Shown: in pieces, positions 48,719 through 56,670 of the stretch
Layout of the letters: the number at the start of each line of letters is the position of its first letter
Position numbering within the stretch: the first letter of the stretch is position 1
Origin: CF-162 sp040882565
Lineage (GTDB): Bacteria > Chloroflexota > Dehalococcoidia > SM23-28-2 > RBG-16-64-32
Length of the DNA: 64,000 nucleotides
Direction of reading: 5' to 3'
Assembly: GCA_040882565.1 (NCBI GenBank)
Contig: JBBEAZ010000044.1
Coordinates: 141,649 to 205,648, forward strand
Program-made: the position numbers and the translations under genes
The notes under the pieces: model-generated
The model's database searches: none
What the model saw: only the letters and a program-made list of their open reading frames with translations
What the model was told of the DNA's origin: nothing

Positions 48719-50233
48719 TCAGCCTGCCGGGCTCTGGCCCCCCCTGCCGGAGCCCGGCTTTTTCTTTGTCCGGCGGGTCTCGGGCGGCTCCTCCCAGAAG
48801 CTTTCAGCGACCTCAAGCTGCGAGGGCCCACGGAGTCCCGACACGCGGAAGCTGGCGAAGACCAGGGCGTACCCTGTCACCAGGAGAAGGAGCGGTGACA
48901 CGAGAAGCACTGCCGCTACGCCGAACTGGGCAGAGGCAACGCCGAGTGCGAGCAGCGGAATGACAGCGGCGCCGTTGCGTAAAGCGCCCTGGAGAGCGAA
49001 GGTGCGCCCCTGGTACGGAATGGGAACGCGGCGGTTGATGTAGGTCTGTACACTCGTCGCAGTCAACGAGACGCCGAAAGCCAGCGGAATGGCAAGGAGG
49101 CCGGCGGTCCGAACGCGGTCTTTCATCTCGAGCCCGGTGAGTCCCACAACATGCAGAGGATTGACGGAATCGATGACGCTTGTGACGTCGCCGACGACTC
49201 CGAGGAGGCATAGAGAGGCCACCGCTATCAACAAGCCGCCGAGTGCGGTGACCCGCTCCCCGACTGCCGGGACGAGGTGGGGCACAGCCAGTAACGCTAC
49301 GACGATGCCGAGGGCGCTCGGCGCAAAGACATATGCGGTGCTGGTGGCGTCGGTATCAAGGACGGCTTCGACGTAGCGGGGCGCCAGCGTGACGAGAATG
49401 ACGTTGACGGTACCGGCCAGCACGGAGACGATGATCATCGTGCCGACGGCAGGATGGCGGACGAGCCAGCGCACGGCGCCGCGAAGCCGAACGCGCATCG
49501 GCGGAAAGCGGCGCTTCCATTCCTTGTCGCCGACCGGCAGGTCGAAGACGCGGCTCGCCGCGATCATCAGGAGCGCGCCAGCGCCGTAGATGACTGGTTC
49601 GACGCCGAAAGCGCGGACTAGCACCGGCGCAAGGAGCGCGGTCGCGAACGCCTGCCCGGCGGCAACGGTGAGATTCAGCAGAGAGGCAGCGCTGGCGAGT
49701 TCTTCTTCGGTCGCGACGAGAGGGATGACCGAGAGCTCGGTGGGCGCGGAGACCTGGCCGAGCGCGTTGACAGCGAAGATCAGGATGAAGAGCACCGCCA
49801 GATCGCCGGTATCGAAGAACGACGGGACGGTGAAGCAGAGCAACGCCTGACCGATATAGGCGCCGGCCAACGCGAGCCGCGTCGGCAAGGCGTCGGCGAC
49901 AACGCCGCCATAGAGTCCGAGAACAGCCGAGGGGATGATTGCGGCGACGCCGATGATCGCCACATCGAGGGCAGAACCTCCGCCGCTGGCGACGGCGACC
50001 AGGGCGCCGAATGCCAACGCCTGCTGGCCGGATTCAGACAGGAAGCGCGAGGCGAGGATGTGCTGAAACCGGGTATTCCGGGCAATCGATGGTTCAGGGA
50101 GGAAGAGCCACAAGAAACGAAACACCTGGCCCTGCGCGTGGTCTAGCGCACGGTCGGCATGGCCGCCGGCGACGCCGATGAGGCCGACGCGCGCCCAGAT
50201 GCTCTGTCGCAGGCGGCGTCCCGCGTCCCTCAT
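48719..50233 (-). CDS. Major facilitator superfamily transporter (MFS_3/enterobactin-exporter-like)
   Basis: A 504-residue protein with about 12 helices. FQHILASRFLSESGQQALAFG, GLYGGVVADALPTRLALAGAYI (A-motif-like) and the long hydrophilic central loop are typical of the MFS_3 branch. An N-terminal 45 residues are basic and helical, and a basic tail (TRRTKKKPGSGRGG) ends the protein. ATG 50233 was chosen; the upstream frame overlaps the divergent dehydrogenase gene. Its last codons overlap the terminator of the zinc-ribbon gene. Substrate unknown. Confidence 0.78.
   Translation of the reverse strand: MRDAGRRLRQSIWARVGLIGVAGGHADRALDHAQGQVFRFLWLFLPEPSIARNTRFQHILASRFLSESGQQALAFGALVAVASGGGSALDVAIIGVAAIIPSAVLGLYGGVVADALPTRLALAGAYIGQALLCFTVPSFFDTGDLAVLFILIFAVNALGQVSAPTELSVIPLVATEEELASAASLLNLTVAAGQAFATALLAPVLVRAFGVEPVIYGAGALLMIAASRVFDLPVGDKEWKRRFPPMRVRLRGAVRWLVRHPAVGTMIIVSVLAGTVNVILVTLAPRYVEAVLDTDATSTAYVFAPSALGIVVALLAVPHLVPAVGERVTALGGLLIAVASLCLLGVVGDVTSVIDSVNPLHVVGLTGLEMKDRVRTAGLLAIPLAFGVSLTATSVQTYINRRVPIPYQGRTFALQGALRNGAAVIPLLALGVASAQFGVAAVLLVSPLLLLVTGYALVFASFRVSGLRGPSQLEVAESFWEEPPETRRTKKKPGSGRGGQSPAG
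48726..48767 (+). terminator. Rho-independent terminator
   Basis: GCCGGGCTC (48726-48734) pairs with GAGCCCGGC (48750-48758), then TTTTTCTTT. It ends the yceI/zinc-ribbon transcript and lies inside the 3' end of the convergent MFS gene. Confidence 0.8.
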
Positions 50234-50368
50234 GGGACTGAGTATCGCAGCCGGATGGCGTTTGGCTCCACCCTCGCACCCTGCGGTATGTCGAGGCTTG
50301 ACCGGCTTGCTTAGCGTGTGCTCAGATAGGCCAGCAAATAGCGCCCCAAAGAGTGACTGGAGGTCCCC

Positions 50369-51424
50369 TTGAGAGCCTGTGTTAAGCCGGAAAACGGCAG
50401 GATTGAGATGATCGACGTCCCGATCCCGGAGCCGAAGCCGGGCGAGGTCATCGTCAAGATGAGCATGTGCACGGTCTGCGGCAGCGACATGCACTTCCTG
50501 GACGAGTTCGCCAACGAGTTGCTGAACTTTGCGTTCCCCGGGTCGCTGCGGCCCGAAGGACTACCGATGGGCCATGAGGCTGTTGGCCACGTTCATGCGA
50601 TCGGTGAGGGCGTCACCAAGTTCAAGGAAGGCGACCGCGTGGTGTCCTCATGCCTGGTCGGCTGCGGGCGCTGCCACGAATGCATGTCTGTGGATCACAG
50701 CGTCTGTTCTGGCGGTGGGCGAGTGCTCTTCGGCTGCCAGGCTGAGTACTTCGTCGTGCCGTTCGCGGACCACAACATGACGAAGGTGCCAGAGGGAGTG
50801 AGCGACGAACACGCGATTCTCGCGTCCGACATCCTCTCGACCGGCTTCGGCGCGATCGAGCGGGCGGGCGCGAAATTCGGGTCATCGGTCGCCGTGTTTG
50901 CGCAGGGGCCGGTCGGATTGATGGCGACAGCGGGTGCGCGCGCCCGTGGTTGTGGACTGATCATCGGAGTGGACACAGTGCCTGACCGCCTGGAGACGTC
51001 GAAGAAGTTCGGCGCGAACGTGACGATCAACGCCAAGGAAGAGGACGCGGTAGCGAGGATCCTCGAGCTGACCGGTGGTGGCGTGGACATCGCTGTTGAG
51101 GCCGTCGGCACGCAGCCGACGTTCGAGGCGGCGACCCGGGCGGTCCGCCGCGGGGGCGTCGTGTCGTCGATCGGGGTGTACGGGCTGACGCCGCAAGTAT
51201 CGATGCCAACGCTGGCGCCGTCGTTCCTGCACCGCACGGTGGTGACGACGCTCTGTCCGTCCGGCTCGGACCGGATGACGTACCTGATGGGCCTGCTGGA
51301 GCACAGCGGTATCGACCTGAGCCCGCTCTTCACCCACCGCATGAAGCTGGATGACATGGGCAAGGCGTATGACCTCTTCCGGAGCAAGACAGAGGGCGTT
51401 CTTAAGATCGCGATCACGCCGTAG
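50369..51424 (+). CDS. Zinc-dependent medium-chain alcohol dehydrogenase
   Basis: A 351-residue MDR-family dehydrogenase. Catalytic zinc ligands are Cys in TVCGSDMHF and the GHEAVGHV histidine/glutamate; the structural zinc lobe has VGCGRCHECMSVDHSVC. The cofactor site is FAQGPVGLMA, and the following ...IGVDTVPDRLE suggests NAD(H) or NADP(H) use without certainty. TTG start with GGAGG 7 bases upstream. Closest in style to glutathione-independent formaldehyde or threonine-type dehydrogenases. A strong terminator follows. Confidence 0.87.
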   Translation: MRACVKPENGRIEMIDVPIPEPKPGEVIVKMSMCTVCGSDMHFLDEFANELLNFAFPGSLRPEGLPMGHEAVGHVHAIGEGVTKFKEGDRVVSSCLVGCGRCHECMSVDHSVCSGGGRVLFGCQAEYFVVPFADHNMTKVPEGVSDEHAILASDILSTGFGAIERAGAKFGSSVAVFAQGPVGLMATAGARARGCGLIIGVDTVPDRLETSKKFGANVTINAKEEDAVARILELTGGGVDIAVEAVGTQPTFEAATRAVRRGGVVSSIGVYGLTPQVSMPTLAPSFLHRTVVTTLCPSGSDRMTYLMGLLEHSGIDLSPLFTHRMKLDDMGKAYDLFRSKTEGVLKIAITP

Positions 51425-51446
51425 CGAAGACCCTTGAGATACTTTA

Positions 51447-51475
51447 GGGGGTGGCCTTACGGTCACCCCCTTTTT
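51447..51475 (+). terminator. Rho-independent terminator
   Basis: GGGGGTGGCC / GGTCACCCCC with loop TTAC (one mismatch) followed by TTTTT, 22 bases after the dehydrogenase stop. Confidence 0.8.
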
Positions 51476-51559
51476 CGTCCAGCGGCGCCAGGTAACGTTA
51501 ATGGAGCGTGAAGCGTCTTTATCCCCGGAAGCCGGAGTACCGGGTTCCGGAAACAGGTT

Positions 51560-52981
51560 ATGCTCCAACGACTCGCTCTCGTCACCCTGGCGGTCCCTGC
51601 GTTACTTTTCGCAGTACTGCTCGCTGTCCCCAGCCTTGACCAACCGTGGGGCACGAACTCGTTCCACTTCTACGTAGTGTCAGCCGCCTCGCTGATGTCG
51701 GCCCTGGCCTGCCTGGTACTCGTCCTGTCGGCGCGTTCGATCCGCGAAACGCGCATTCTTTTCCTGGCGCTGTCATTCTTCGCGCTTGGCATGTTCTTTG
51801 CGATCCACGGCCTGACGACGCCGGGCTTCTTGTTCGACCAGCCGTATGCGGCACTAGGGCGCTCGCCCTGGCTGAGCACGCTGGCAGCCGGGCTCTTCGC
51901 GACGCTGAGTGTGGTCTCGATACCGAAAGTCATCGACCGAGTCAACCTGCGGATACCGGAGACGGTGTTCGCGGTCTCGATCGGCGGGATTTCGTTCTAT
52001 TTCGCGATGAGCATGGTGTTCCCGAACTGGCTCGTGGGTTTTCCGACCGAGCGCGAATGGTTCCAGCACACGTTGACGGCGATAACAGTGAGTCTGCTGC
52101 TTTTCCCGGCGTTCCGGTACTACCAGTCGTACCAGTTCGCACGGTTGCCGGCACAGCTCTCGGTTGCGGTCGGCCTGACCTTCCTGGCCGAGGCGCAGAT
52201 CTCCCTGGATTTCGGCGTCTTCTGGGCGTACTCCTGGTGGATGTACCACGGTCTGTTCCTGGCAGCGTTCGGGGGAGTACTTGCCGGCTGGGGCTACGAA
52301 CTGATCAGGGCGAAGGACACACGCGCGATTGCCGAAGGGATCGCGATGCGTGACGCGCTGAGCCAGCTGAACCGCGGCCGTCCGTCTGACCTCGTGACAC
52401 TCGCTGACCAGATCGAAAACCACGACATCGAGACATTCCGCCACGTCGACCGCGTCGCCGCCTTTGCGTATGCGATCGGCAACGAGATGGGCCTGGGCGC
52501 GGCAAAACTCCGCGAGCTGGTGCTCTCGGCTCAGATGCACGACCTCGGAAAGATCGGCCTGCCTTCGTACATCCTGACGAAGGTCGAGGCCCTGACTGAT
52601 GACGAATGGGCGGCGATCAAGCAGCACCCGGCCAAAGGCTGGGAGATCATGCAACGAATTCCCGGCCTGGGCGCGATCGCGACGACGATCCGCCACCACC
52701 ACGAACGCTACGACGGCAGCGGCTACCCGGACGGCCTCAAGGGTGAGGACATTCCGCTGGAGTCGCGGATCATTTCGGTGGCCGACACGTTCGACGCGCT
52801 GACGTGTGACCGGCCGTACCGCCCGGCAATGACGCCAGAAGGCGCGCGGGCGGAGCTGCTGAGCGTCGCGGGCAAACAGCTGGACCCGGAACTAGTGCAG
52901 ATCCTGGTCAAGCTGATGGACCAGGGGAGCGTATCGGCGAAGCCGGTGCCCGAGCCCGCCGAAGCGCACGTTCATTACTAG
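51560..52981 (+). CDS. Membrane HD-GYP cyclic-di-GMP phosphodiesterase
   Basis: A 473-residue protein. Residues 1-245 form an integral membrane sensor with about eight helices of no named MASE type. The HD-GYP domain covers about 275-460: HVDRVAAFAYAIG, HD at 327-328 in SAQMHDLGKIGLP, HHERYDGSGYPDG with GYP at 388-390, and SVADTFDALTCDRPYR. All metal and GYP residues are kept, so it should hydrolyse cyclic di-GMP (or related dinucleotides) in response to a membrane or small-molecule signal. Confidence 0.9.
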   Translation: MLQRLALVTLAVPALLFAVLLAVPSLDQPWGTNSFHFYVVSAASLMSALACLVLVLSARSIRETRILFLALSFFALGMFFAIHGLTTPGFLFDQPYAALGRSPWLSTLAAGLFATLSVVSIPKVIDRVNLRIPETVFAVSIGGISFYFAMSMVFPNWLVGFPTEREWFQHTLTAITVSLLLFPAFRYYQSYQFARLPAQLSVAVGLTFLAEAQISLDFGVFWAYSWWMYHGLFLAAFGGVLAGWGYELIRAKDTRAIAEGIAMRDALSQLNRGRPSDLVTLADQIENHDIETFRHVDRVAAFAYAIGNEMGLGAAKLRELVLSAQMHDLGKIGLPSYILTKVEALTDDEWAAIKQHPAKGWEIMQRIPGLGAIATTIRHHHERYDGSGYPDGLKGEDIPLESRIISVADTFDALTCDRPYRPAMTPEGARAELLSVAGKQLDPELVQILVKLMDQGSVSAKPVPEPAEAHVHY

Positions 52982-53010
52982 CATCACGCGCTGACCAGCG
53001 CCTGCTATCA

Positions 53011-53856
53011 TTGGTTGCCGTGACGACAGAGACGCTTCCCCTGCACGCCAAGCTAGGTAAGCTCCAGGCGATACTCCGCGACCTCGATTCTGCGATCGTG
53101 GCATTCTCTGGTGGCGTTGATTCGACACTTGTCGCAGCGGTGGCGTGCGACGTGCTTGGTGACCAAGCGCTCGCGATGACCGGTGTTTCGCCGTCGGTGC
53201 CGGAGTCGGAAGTGGAGGAAGCGCAGGCGCTGGCGCAGCACATTGGCATCCGACACGAGCTGATCGACACGAACGAGATCGACGATCCGGATTATGTGAA
53301 GAACGCGCCGGACCGCTGCTTCCATTGCAAGGACGAACTGTACTCACGCCTACGGGTCGTCGCTGATGAGCGCGGGATCGCGTCGGTCGTGGACGGCTGC
53401 AACCTTGACGATACCGGCGACTTCCGGCCCGGACTTCGCGCGGCGGCGGACCACGGTGTGCGCAGCCCCCTGGTCGAGGCCGGACTGACGAAGGACGAGA
53501 TTCGCAAGCTTTCGCGGGAGCGGGGCCTACCGACGTGGGATAAGCCGGCGATGGCGTGCCTGGCCTCGCGGATTCCTTATGGGACGCCGGTGACAGTGGA
53601 GAACCTGAGCCGGGTAGGGCAGGCGGAGCAGTACATCCGCTCTCTGGGGGTGCGACAGCTGCGGGTGCGACACCACGTGCTGGCCTCGGGCGAGGCGGCG
53701 GCGCGCATCGAGACAGATGAGCCCGGGATGGAGACGGTGCTGGCGCGGCGTGCCGAGGTGACTGAGCGCCTGAAGGAGTATGGGTTCCTGTACGTGACGC
53801 TGGACCTCGCGGGCTACAGGAGCGGGTCGCTGAACGAGGTCCTGAAAGGGCGGTAG
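53011..53856 (+). CDS. larE: LarE-type ATP-dependent sulfur transferase
   Basis: A 281-residue PP-loop enzyme of the LarE family, which inserts sulfur into the nickel-pincer cofactor precursor. PP-loop FSGGVDSTL at about 32-40; RCFHCKDEL (Cys103, Cys106) and MACLASRIPYG (Cys183). Three cysteines in these places are the arrangement seen in LarE enzymes that carry a [4Fe-4S] cluster rather than using one sacrificial cysteine. LarA, LarB and LarC genes are not nearby. Start may be TTG 53011 or the in-frame GTG 53020. Confidence 0.85.
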   Translation: MVAVTTETLPLHAKLGKLQAILRDLDSAIVAFSGGVDSTLVAAVACDVLGDQALAMTGVSPSVPESEVEEAQALAQHIGIRHELIDTNEIDDPDYVKNAPDRCFHCKDELYSRLRVVADERGIASVVDGCNLDDTGDFRPGLRAAADHGVRSPLVEAGLTKDEIRKLSRERGLPTWDKPAMACLASRIPYGTPVTVENLSRVGQAEQYIRSLGVRQLRVRHHVLASGEAAARIETDEPGMETVLARRAEVTERLKEYGFLYVTLDLAGYRSGSLNEVLKGR

Positions 53857-53858
53857 AT

Positions 53859-54269
53859 ATGCAATGTCCTCGCGATAACACGGAGCTGGTGGCTGAGAAG
53901 CAGATGGGCATCGAGGTGGACCGCTGCCCGAGTTGCAAGGGGCTCTGGCTCGACCACGAGGAGTTGGATCAGCTCGAGTCGACGGTGGCTTCGACCGCCG
54001 AGGAGCGACGGGCGACGATCGAGTTCGGTGAGCGGAAGTCTGACCTCAGGTGCCCGGTCTGTGAGCGGGTGATGACCGTCTTCAACTACCGGGCGTATGA
54101 CCTAGAACTCGAGCGCTGTCCGGACGAGCACGGGTTCTGGCTGGACGCAGGCGAAGAGGGGCGCGTGCGCGACGTCATCGCCGATCGGGTGCGGGGGCTG
54201 GCGCGAGCGCAAGCCGCGGAGGCAGGCTGGGGCCGGTTCCTGGGCGGGTTGCGCGGCAAGAAGCGCTAG
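53859..54269 (+). CDS. Double TFIIB-type zinc-ribbon protein
   Basis: A 136-residue protein with two zf-TFIIB repeats: MQCPRD...DRCPSCKGLWLDHEELDQL (residues 1-40) and LRCPVCERVMTVFNYRAYDLELERCPDEHGFWLDAGEE (62-100). In the second repeat the last cysteine pair reads CPDEH, so His replaces Cys. A basic tail (FLGGLRGKKR) follows. Two bases separate it from larE, so the two are cotranscribed. Function unknown; stop shares CTAG with the PHP gene. Confidence 0.82.
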   Translation: MQCPRDNTELVAEKQMGIEVDRCPSCKGLWLDHEELDQLESTVASTAEERRATIEFGERKSDLRCPVCERVMTVFNYRAYDLELERCPDEHGFWLDAGEEGRVRDVIADRVRGLARAQAAEAGWGRFLGGLRGKKR

Positions 54270-54961
54270 CTGGAGACGGCTTCGCCGATTGGTTCGTAGA
54301 CGCCGGGCGTCGAACGCTTGACGGCCTGGAAGCGGCCGGCGCGAAGTTCTTCGAGCATCTCAGCCTCGGTTGAGAAGTCCTTCTCGAACATCGTGGCGTA
54401 GCGGCCGACTTCGAGTGGCATGTGGGCGTCGCTGCCGCCGACGCAAGGCATGCCTAGATGCGCGGAGACTTCGCGAGCAAGAGCGTTTTCGCGCTCGATG
54501 CAGCCGCCGTTCAGCACCTCGATGGCGTCGACCATCGAGAAGACGGGGTGTCCGGACATCTCGTCGATCGTCATCAGCTGCGCCTCGCGGCGATCGCCGA
54601 AGAGGAGGCTAGAGGGGCCGGGGAAGTAGCGGAACGGGTGGTTCATGACCATGTAGCCGCCGTAGTCCTGGACTGCTCGGCGAAGGTCGCTGACGTGGCG
54701 GATGCCCTTGACGTCCGGGGGCAGGCCAAAGACGCCGACGTGGCCCATGTCAGTCGACCATTCGCGGGCGTTGAAGACGAAGAGACCGTGCTCCTCGCGG
54801 AAGTGGGCGACCTCGTCGGGGCGCCACATGTGGAGGTGCTCAGTGATCGCGACGCCGCTGAGGCCCATCTCTTTTGCGCGCTCGCCGAGGCGTTTCGGCG
54901 AGATGTCACTGTCCATCGATCCAACGACCGTATGGATGTGCATATCGATGATGCTGCCCAT
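54266..54961 (-). CDS. PHP-domain phosphoesterase
   Basis: A 231-residue metal-dependent PHP protein. Metal ligands: HIHT (His-x-His near residue 8), SGVAITEHLHMW, VMNHPFRYFPG and GGSDAHMPLEVGRY. The set is complete for a trinuclear site. Such small PHP proteins hydrolyse nucleoside or histidinol phosphates or cyclic phosphates; the substrate is unclear. ATG 54961 has GGAGG five bases before it, better than the GTG/ATG option at 54988. Confidence 0.85.
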   Translation of the reverse strand: MGSIIDMHIHTVVGSMDSDISPKRLGERAKEMGLSGVAITEHLHMWRPDEVAHFREEHGLFVFNAREWSTDMGHVGVFGLPPDVKGIRHVSDLRRAVQDYGGYMVMNHPFRYFPGPSSLLFGDRREAQLMTIDEMSGHPVFSMVDAIEVLNGGCIERENALAREVSAHLGMPCVGGSDAHMPLEVGRYATMFEKDFSTEAEMLEELRAGRFQAVKRSTPGVYEPIGEAVSS

Positions 54962-55054
54962 GGACCTCCGTTCAACGGGGATGCTCACGCGCGGGGATGC
55001 ACGCGGCGAGGTTCACGATAGCATAACCCTCACGTGAGGGGGAAGGCAGCGCAG

Positions 55055-55594
55055 CTACGGAAGGCGGCTGAGGGCGAGGGTGGCGAGTTCCTCGTGGGCC
55101 CCCGGGTCTACAGGCGCCGGTGACTCCCTACGGTGGGCATCGAGAAGCAGCGTAACGAGGTAGAAATCCGAGCTGATCACCATGGTCTCGCCGATGAGGA
55201 GTCCGCCGTCGCCGATGGCGACGGTGTCGCCGCCGGGGCCGGCCTCATCGACGGCGGTGCGGGCGTCCTCGGCGGTGGCCCGTTGCTGGAGCGTGACCTC
55301 CAGCGTGTATGCTTTCCCCTCGAAGGTGCAACCCTGGGTGTCGCTGTCAATGTGGTGTCGTACGCCCTGGGTGAACTCGATGCCGGTGGTATCGGTGACC
55401 TCCTCCGCGGTGAGGAGGAGGCAAGCGGCGTTGTTGGGCAGATCAGGGTGATCGACAGCCACGGCGCTGCCACCGCTGGAAGACGGCGTGGGGGTGGCGC
55501 TGTCGCCATCGTCATCGTCGCCGCAGGCGGCGAGGGCGAGCGCGAGGATTGGGGCCAGGGCGAGGGCGATCCACCGTAGGTGTGAGGTGCGCAT
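55055..55594 (-). CDS. Lipoprotein of unknown function (DUF3558-like)
   Basis: A 179-residue lipoprotein: signal MRTSHLRWIALALAPILA with lipobox LAAC (Cys near 24), acidic Asp-rich segment and a Ser/Pro linker. The domain has NAACLLLTAEEVTDTTGIEF, a second cysteine in TQGCTFEGK and EVTLQQRATAEDARTAVDEA, a pattern resembling DUF3558 lipoproteins. It is divergent from the 2H phosphoesterase gene. Confidence 0.75.
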   Translation of the reverse strand: MRTSHLRWIALALAPILALALAACGDDDDGDSATPTPSSSGGSAVAVDHPDLPNNAACLLLTAEEVTDTTGIEFTQGVRHHIDSDTQGCTFEGKAYTLEVTLQQRATAEDARTAVDEAGPGGDTVAIGDGGLLIGETMVISSDFYLVTLLLDAHRRESPAPVDPGAHEELATLALSRLP

Positions 55595-55692
55595 CAGGGG
55601 ATATCTTCGCGCAGCGGGGCGTTAGGGGGAAGCGGTGGATGGGTAGCATTGGCGTGTCGAGCGTAAGGGCGCGCGTGGGTACACTGGCCGGG

Positions 55693-56403
55693 ATGAGCGA
55701 CCTGTCCAGCGACTTTACGGGCGCTTGGGAGCGTTTCCAACGCCTGGATGAGGTGCGGCTGCTGGAGGAGACGCAGGAGTGGGAGTGGACGCGCGGGCGC
55801 ACCGATTACCTGGCGTTCCTGATCACAGCGGGTGACCGAGCGACGCGTGATTACATCTCGCGGACGATCGAGCGGATCGAGGGGATTCCGGGGATCGACC
55901 CGTATCCGGAGCACTACTGGCACATCACGATTAAGGGTGTGGGATTTCTGATGGAGTCGCCGGCGGAGCCGGATGAGGTCTCCGCCGCGGGCGCGGACGG
56001 CCTGGCGGAGGCGGCACGGCCGGTGATCGAGGAGGTCGCGCCGTTCGATGTGCGGGCGGGGCCGGTGAGTGCGTTCCCGGAAGTGGTGATCCTGGAGGTG
56101 CACGACGGAGGACAGGTGAGGGCGCTGAACACGTCGCTGCTGGAGCGAGTGCCGGGGTTGATGCGGTCTCCGATCGACGGGCGGGTGTTCTTGCCGCACA
56201 TCAGCATCGCGCGGTTCTCCTCGAATGACGGGCTGAGGCAGTTGAAGGAGGCGCTGGCGTCGCTGCGGGAGGCGGAGCCGGAGGGCCGAGACGGGCGAGC
56301 GGAGCCGTCGTTCAGGGTGACGGAGGCGCGGCTGATCCGGGCGCACCTGGCGAAGGAGATCCCGGCGTTCGAGTTGCTGGCGGAGTACGCGCTGCGCGGG
56401 TAG
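55693..56403 (+). CDS. 2H phosphoesterase / 2'-5' RNA ligase family protein
   Basis: A 236-residue 2H phosphoesterase. The two HxT/S motifs are HITIKG (near 75) and HISIARF (near 170), the catalytic pair that acts on 2',3'-cyclic or 2',5'-linked RNA ends. The N-terminal 40 residues are an unrelated helical extension. ATG 55693 was chosen because similarity starts in that region; the frame is open for 48 codons upstream. The product may serve in RNA end processing. Confidence 0.8.
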   Translation: MSDLSSDFTGAWERFQRLDEVRLLEETQEWEWTRGRTDYLAFLITAGDRATRDYISRTIERIEGIPGIDPYPEHYWHITIKGVGFLMESPAEPDEVSAAGADGLAEAARPVIEEVAPFDVRAGPVSAFPEVVILEVHDGGQVRALNTSLLERVPGLMRSPIDGRVFLPHISIARFSSNDGLRQLKEALASLREAEPEGRDGRAEPSFRVTEARLIRAHLAKEIPAFELLAEYALRG

Positions 56404-56434
56404 GGCCGACGACCCAGCTCTACCATTGATTTGT

Positions 56435-56476
56435 CTGATTGATTTTTCGAATGCGTGTCTGGGGCTGATTGATTTT
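56435..56476 (+). repeat. Pair of 12-base direct repeats
   Basis: CTGATTGATTTT at 56435-56446 and 56465-56476, exactly 30 bases apart, with a third partial ATTGATTT at 56424. AT-rich in a GC-rich genome; may mark an integration site or binding site. Confidence 0.55.
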
Positions 56477-56594
56477 GACAGTTTCGTTTTTCCCCTCCGA
56501 TGTGGTGGGTGGCGGTGGCATTGGTGACGGCGAGGCGGGCAGCGGGCAGGTGCGACGGCGGCGGCGCGCATGGTAGGGAGAGGGTAGGGGATTC

Positions 56595-56622
56595 GGGGCC
56601 CTAGGTGGAAGGGGGAAGTGGC
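56595..56622 (+). repeat. Island-flanking direct repeat L
   Basis: 28 bases (GGGGCCCTAGGTGGAAGGGG and on to AAGTGGC) that match 59271-59298 with a single mismatch. The two copies bracket the nuclease-NTPase gene and its leftover downstream frame. Confidence 0.8.
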
Positions 56623-56670
56623 AGTGAAGTTGGTGACACGCTCTGACCGCACTGGTAGGCTTGAAGCTCG

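Larger units (their letters stand above)
56404..56670. other. AT-rich then G-rich intergenic junction, left edge of accessory island
   Basis: 267 bases without gene. An AT-rich patch with two CTGATTGATTTT repeats gives way to a purine-rich segment carrying the 28-base repeat that recurs at 59271. Base composition differs strongly from the flanking core genes. Confidence 0.55.
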
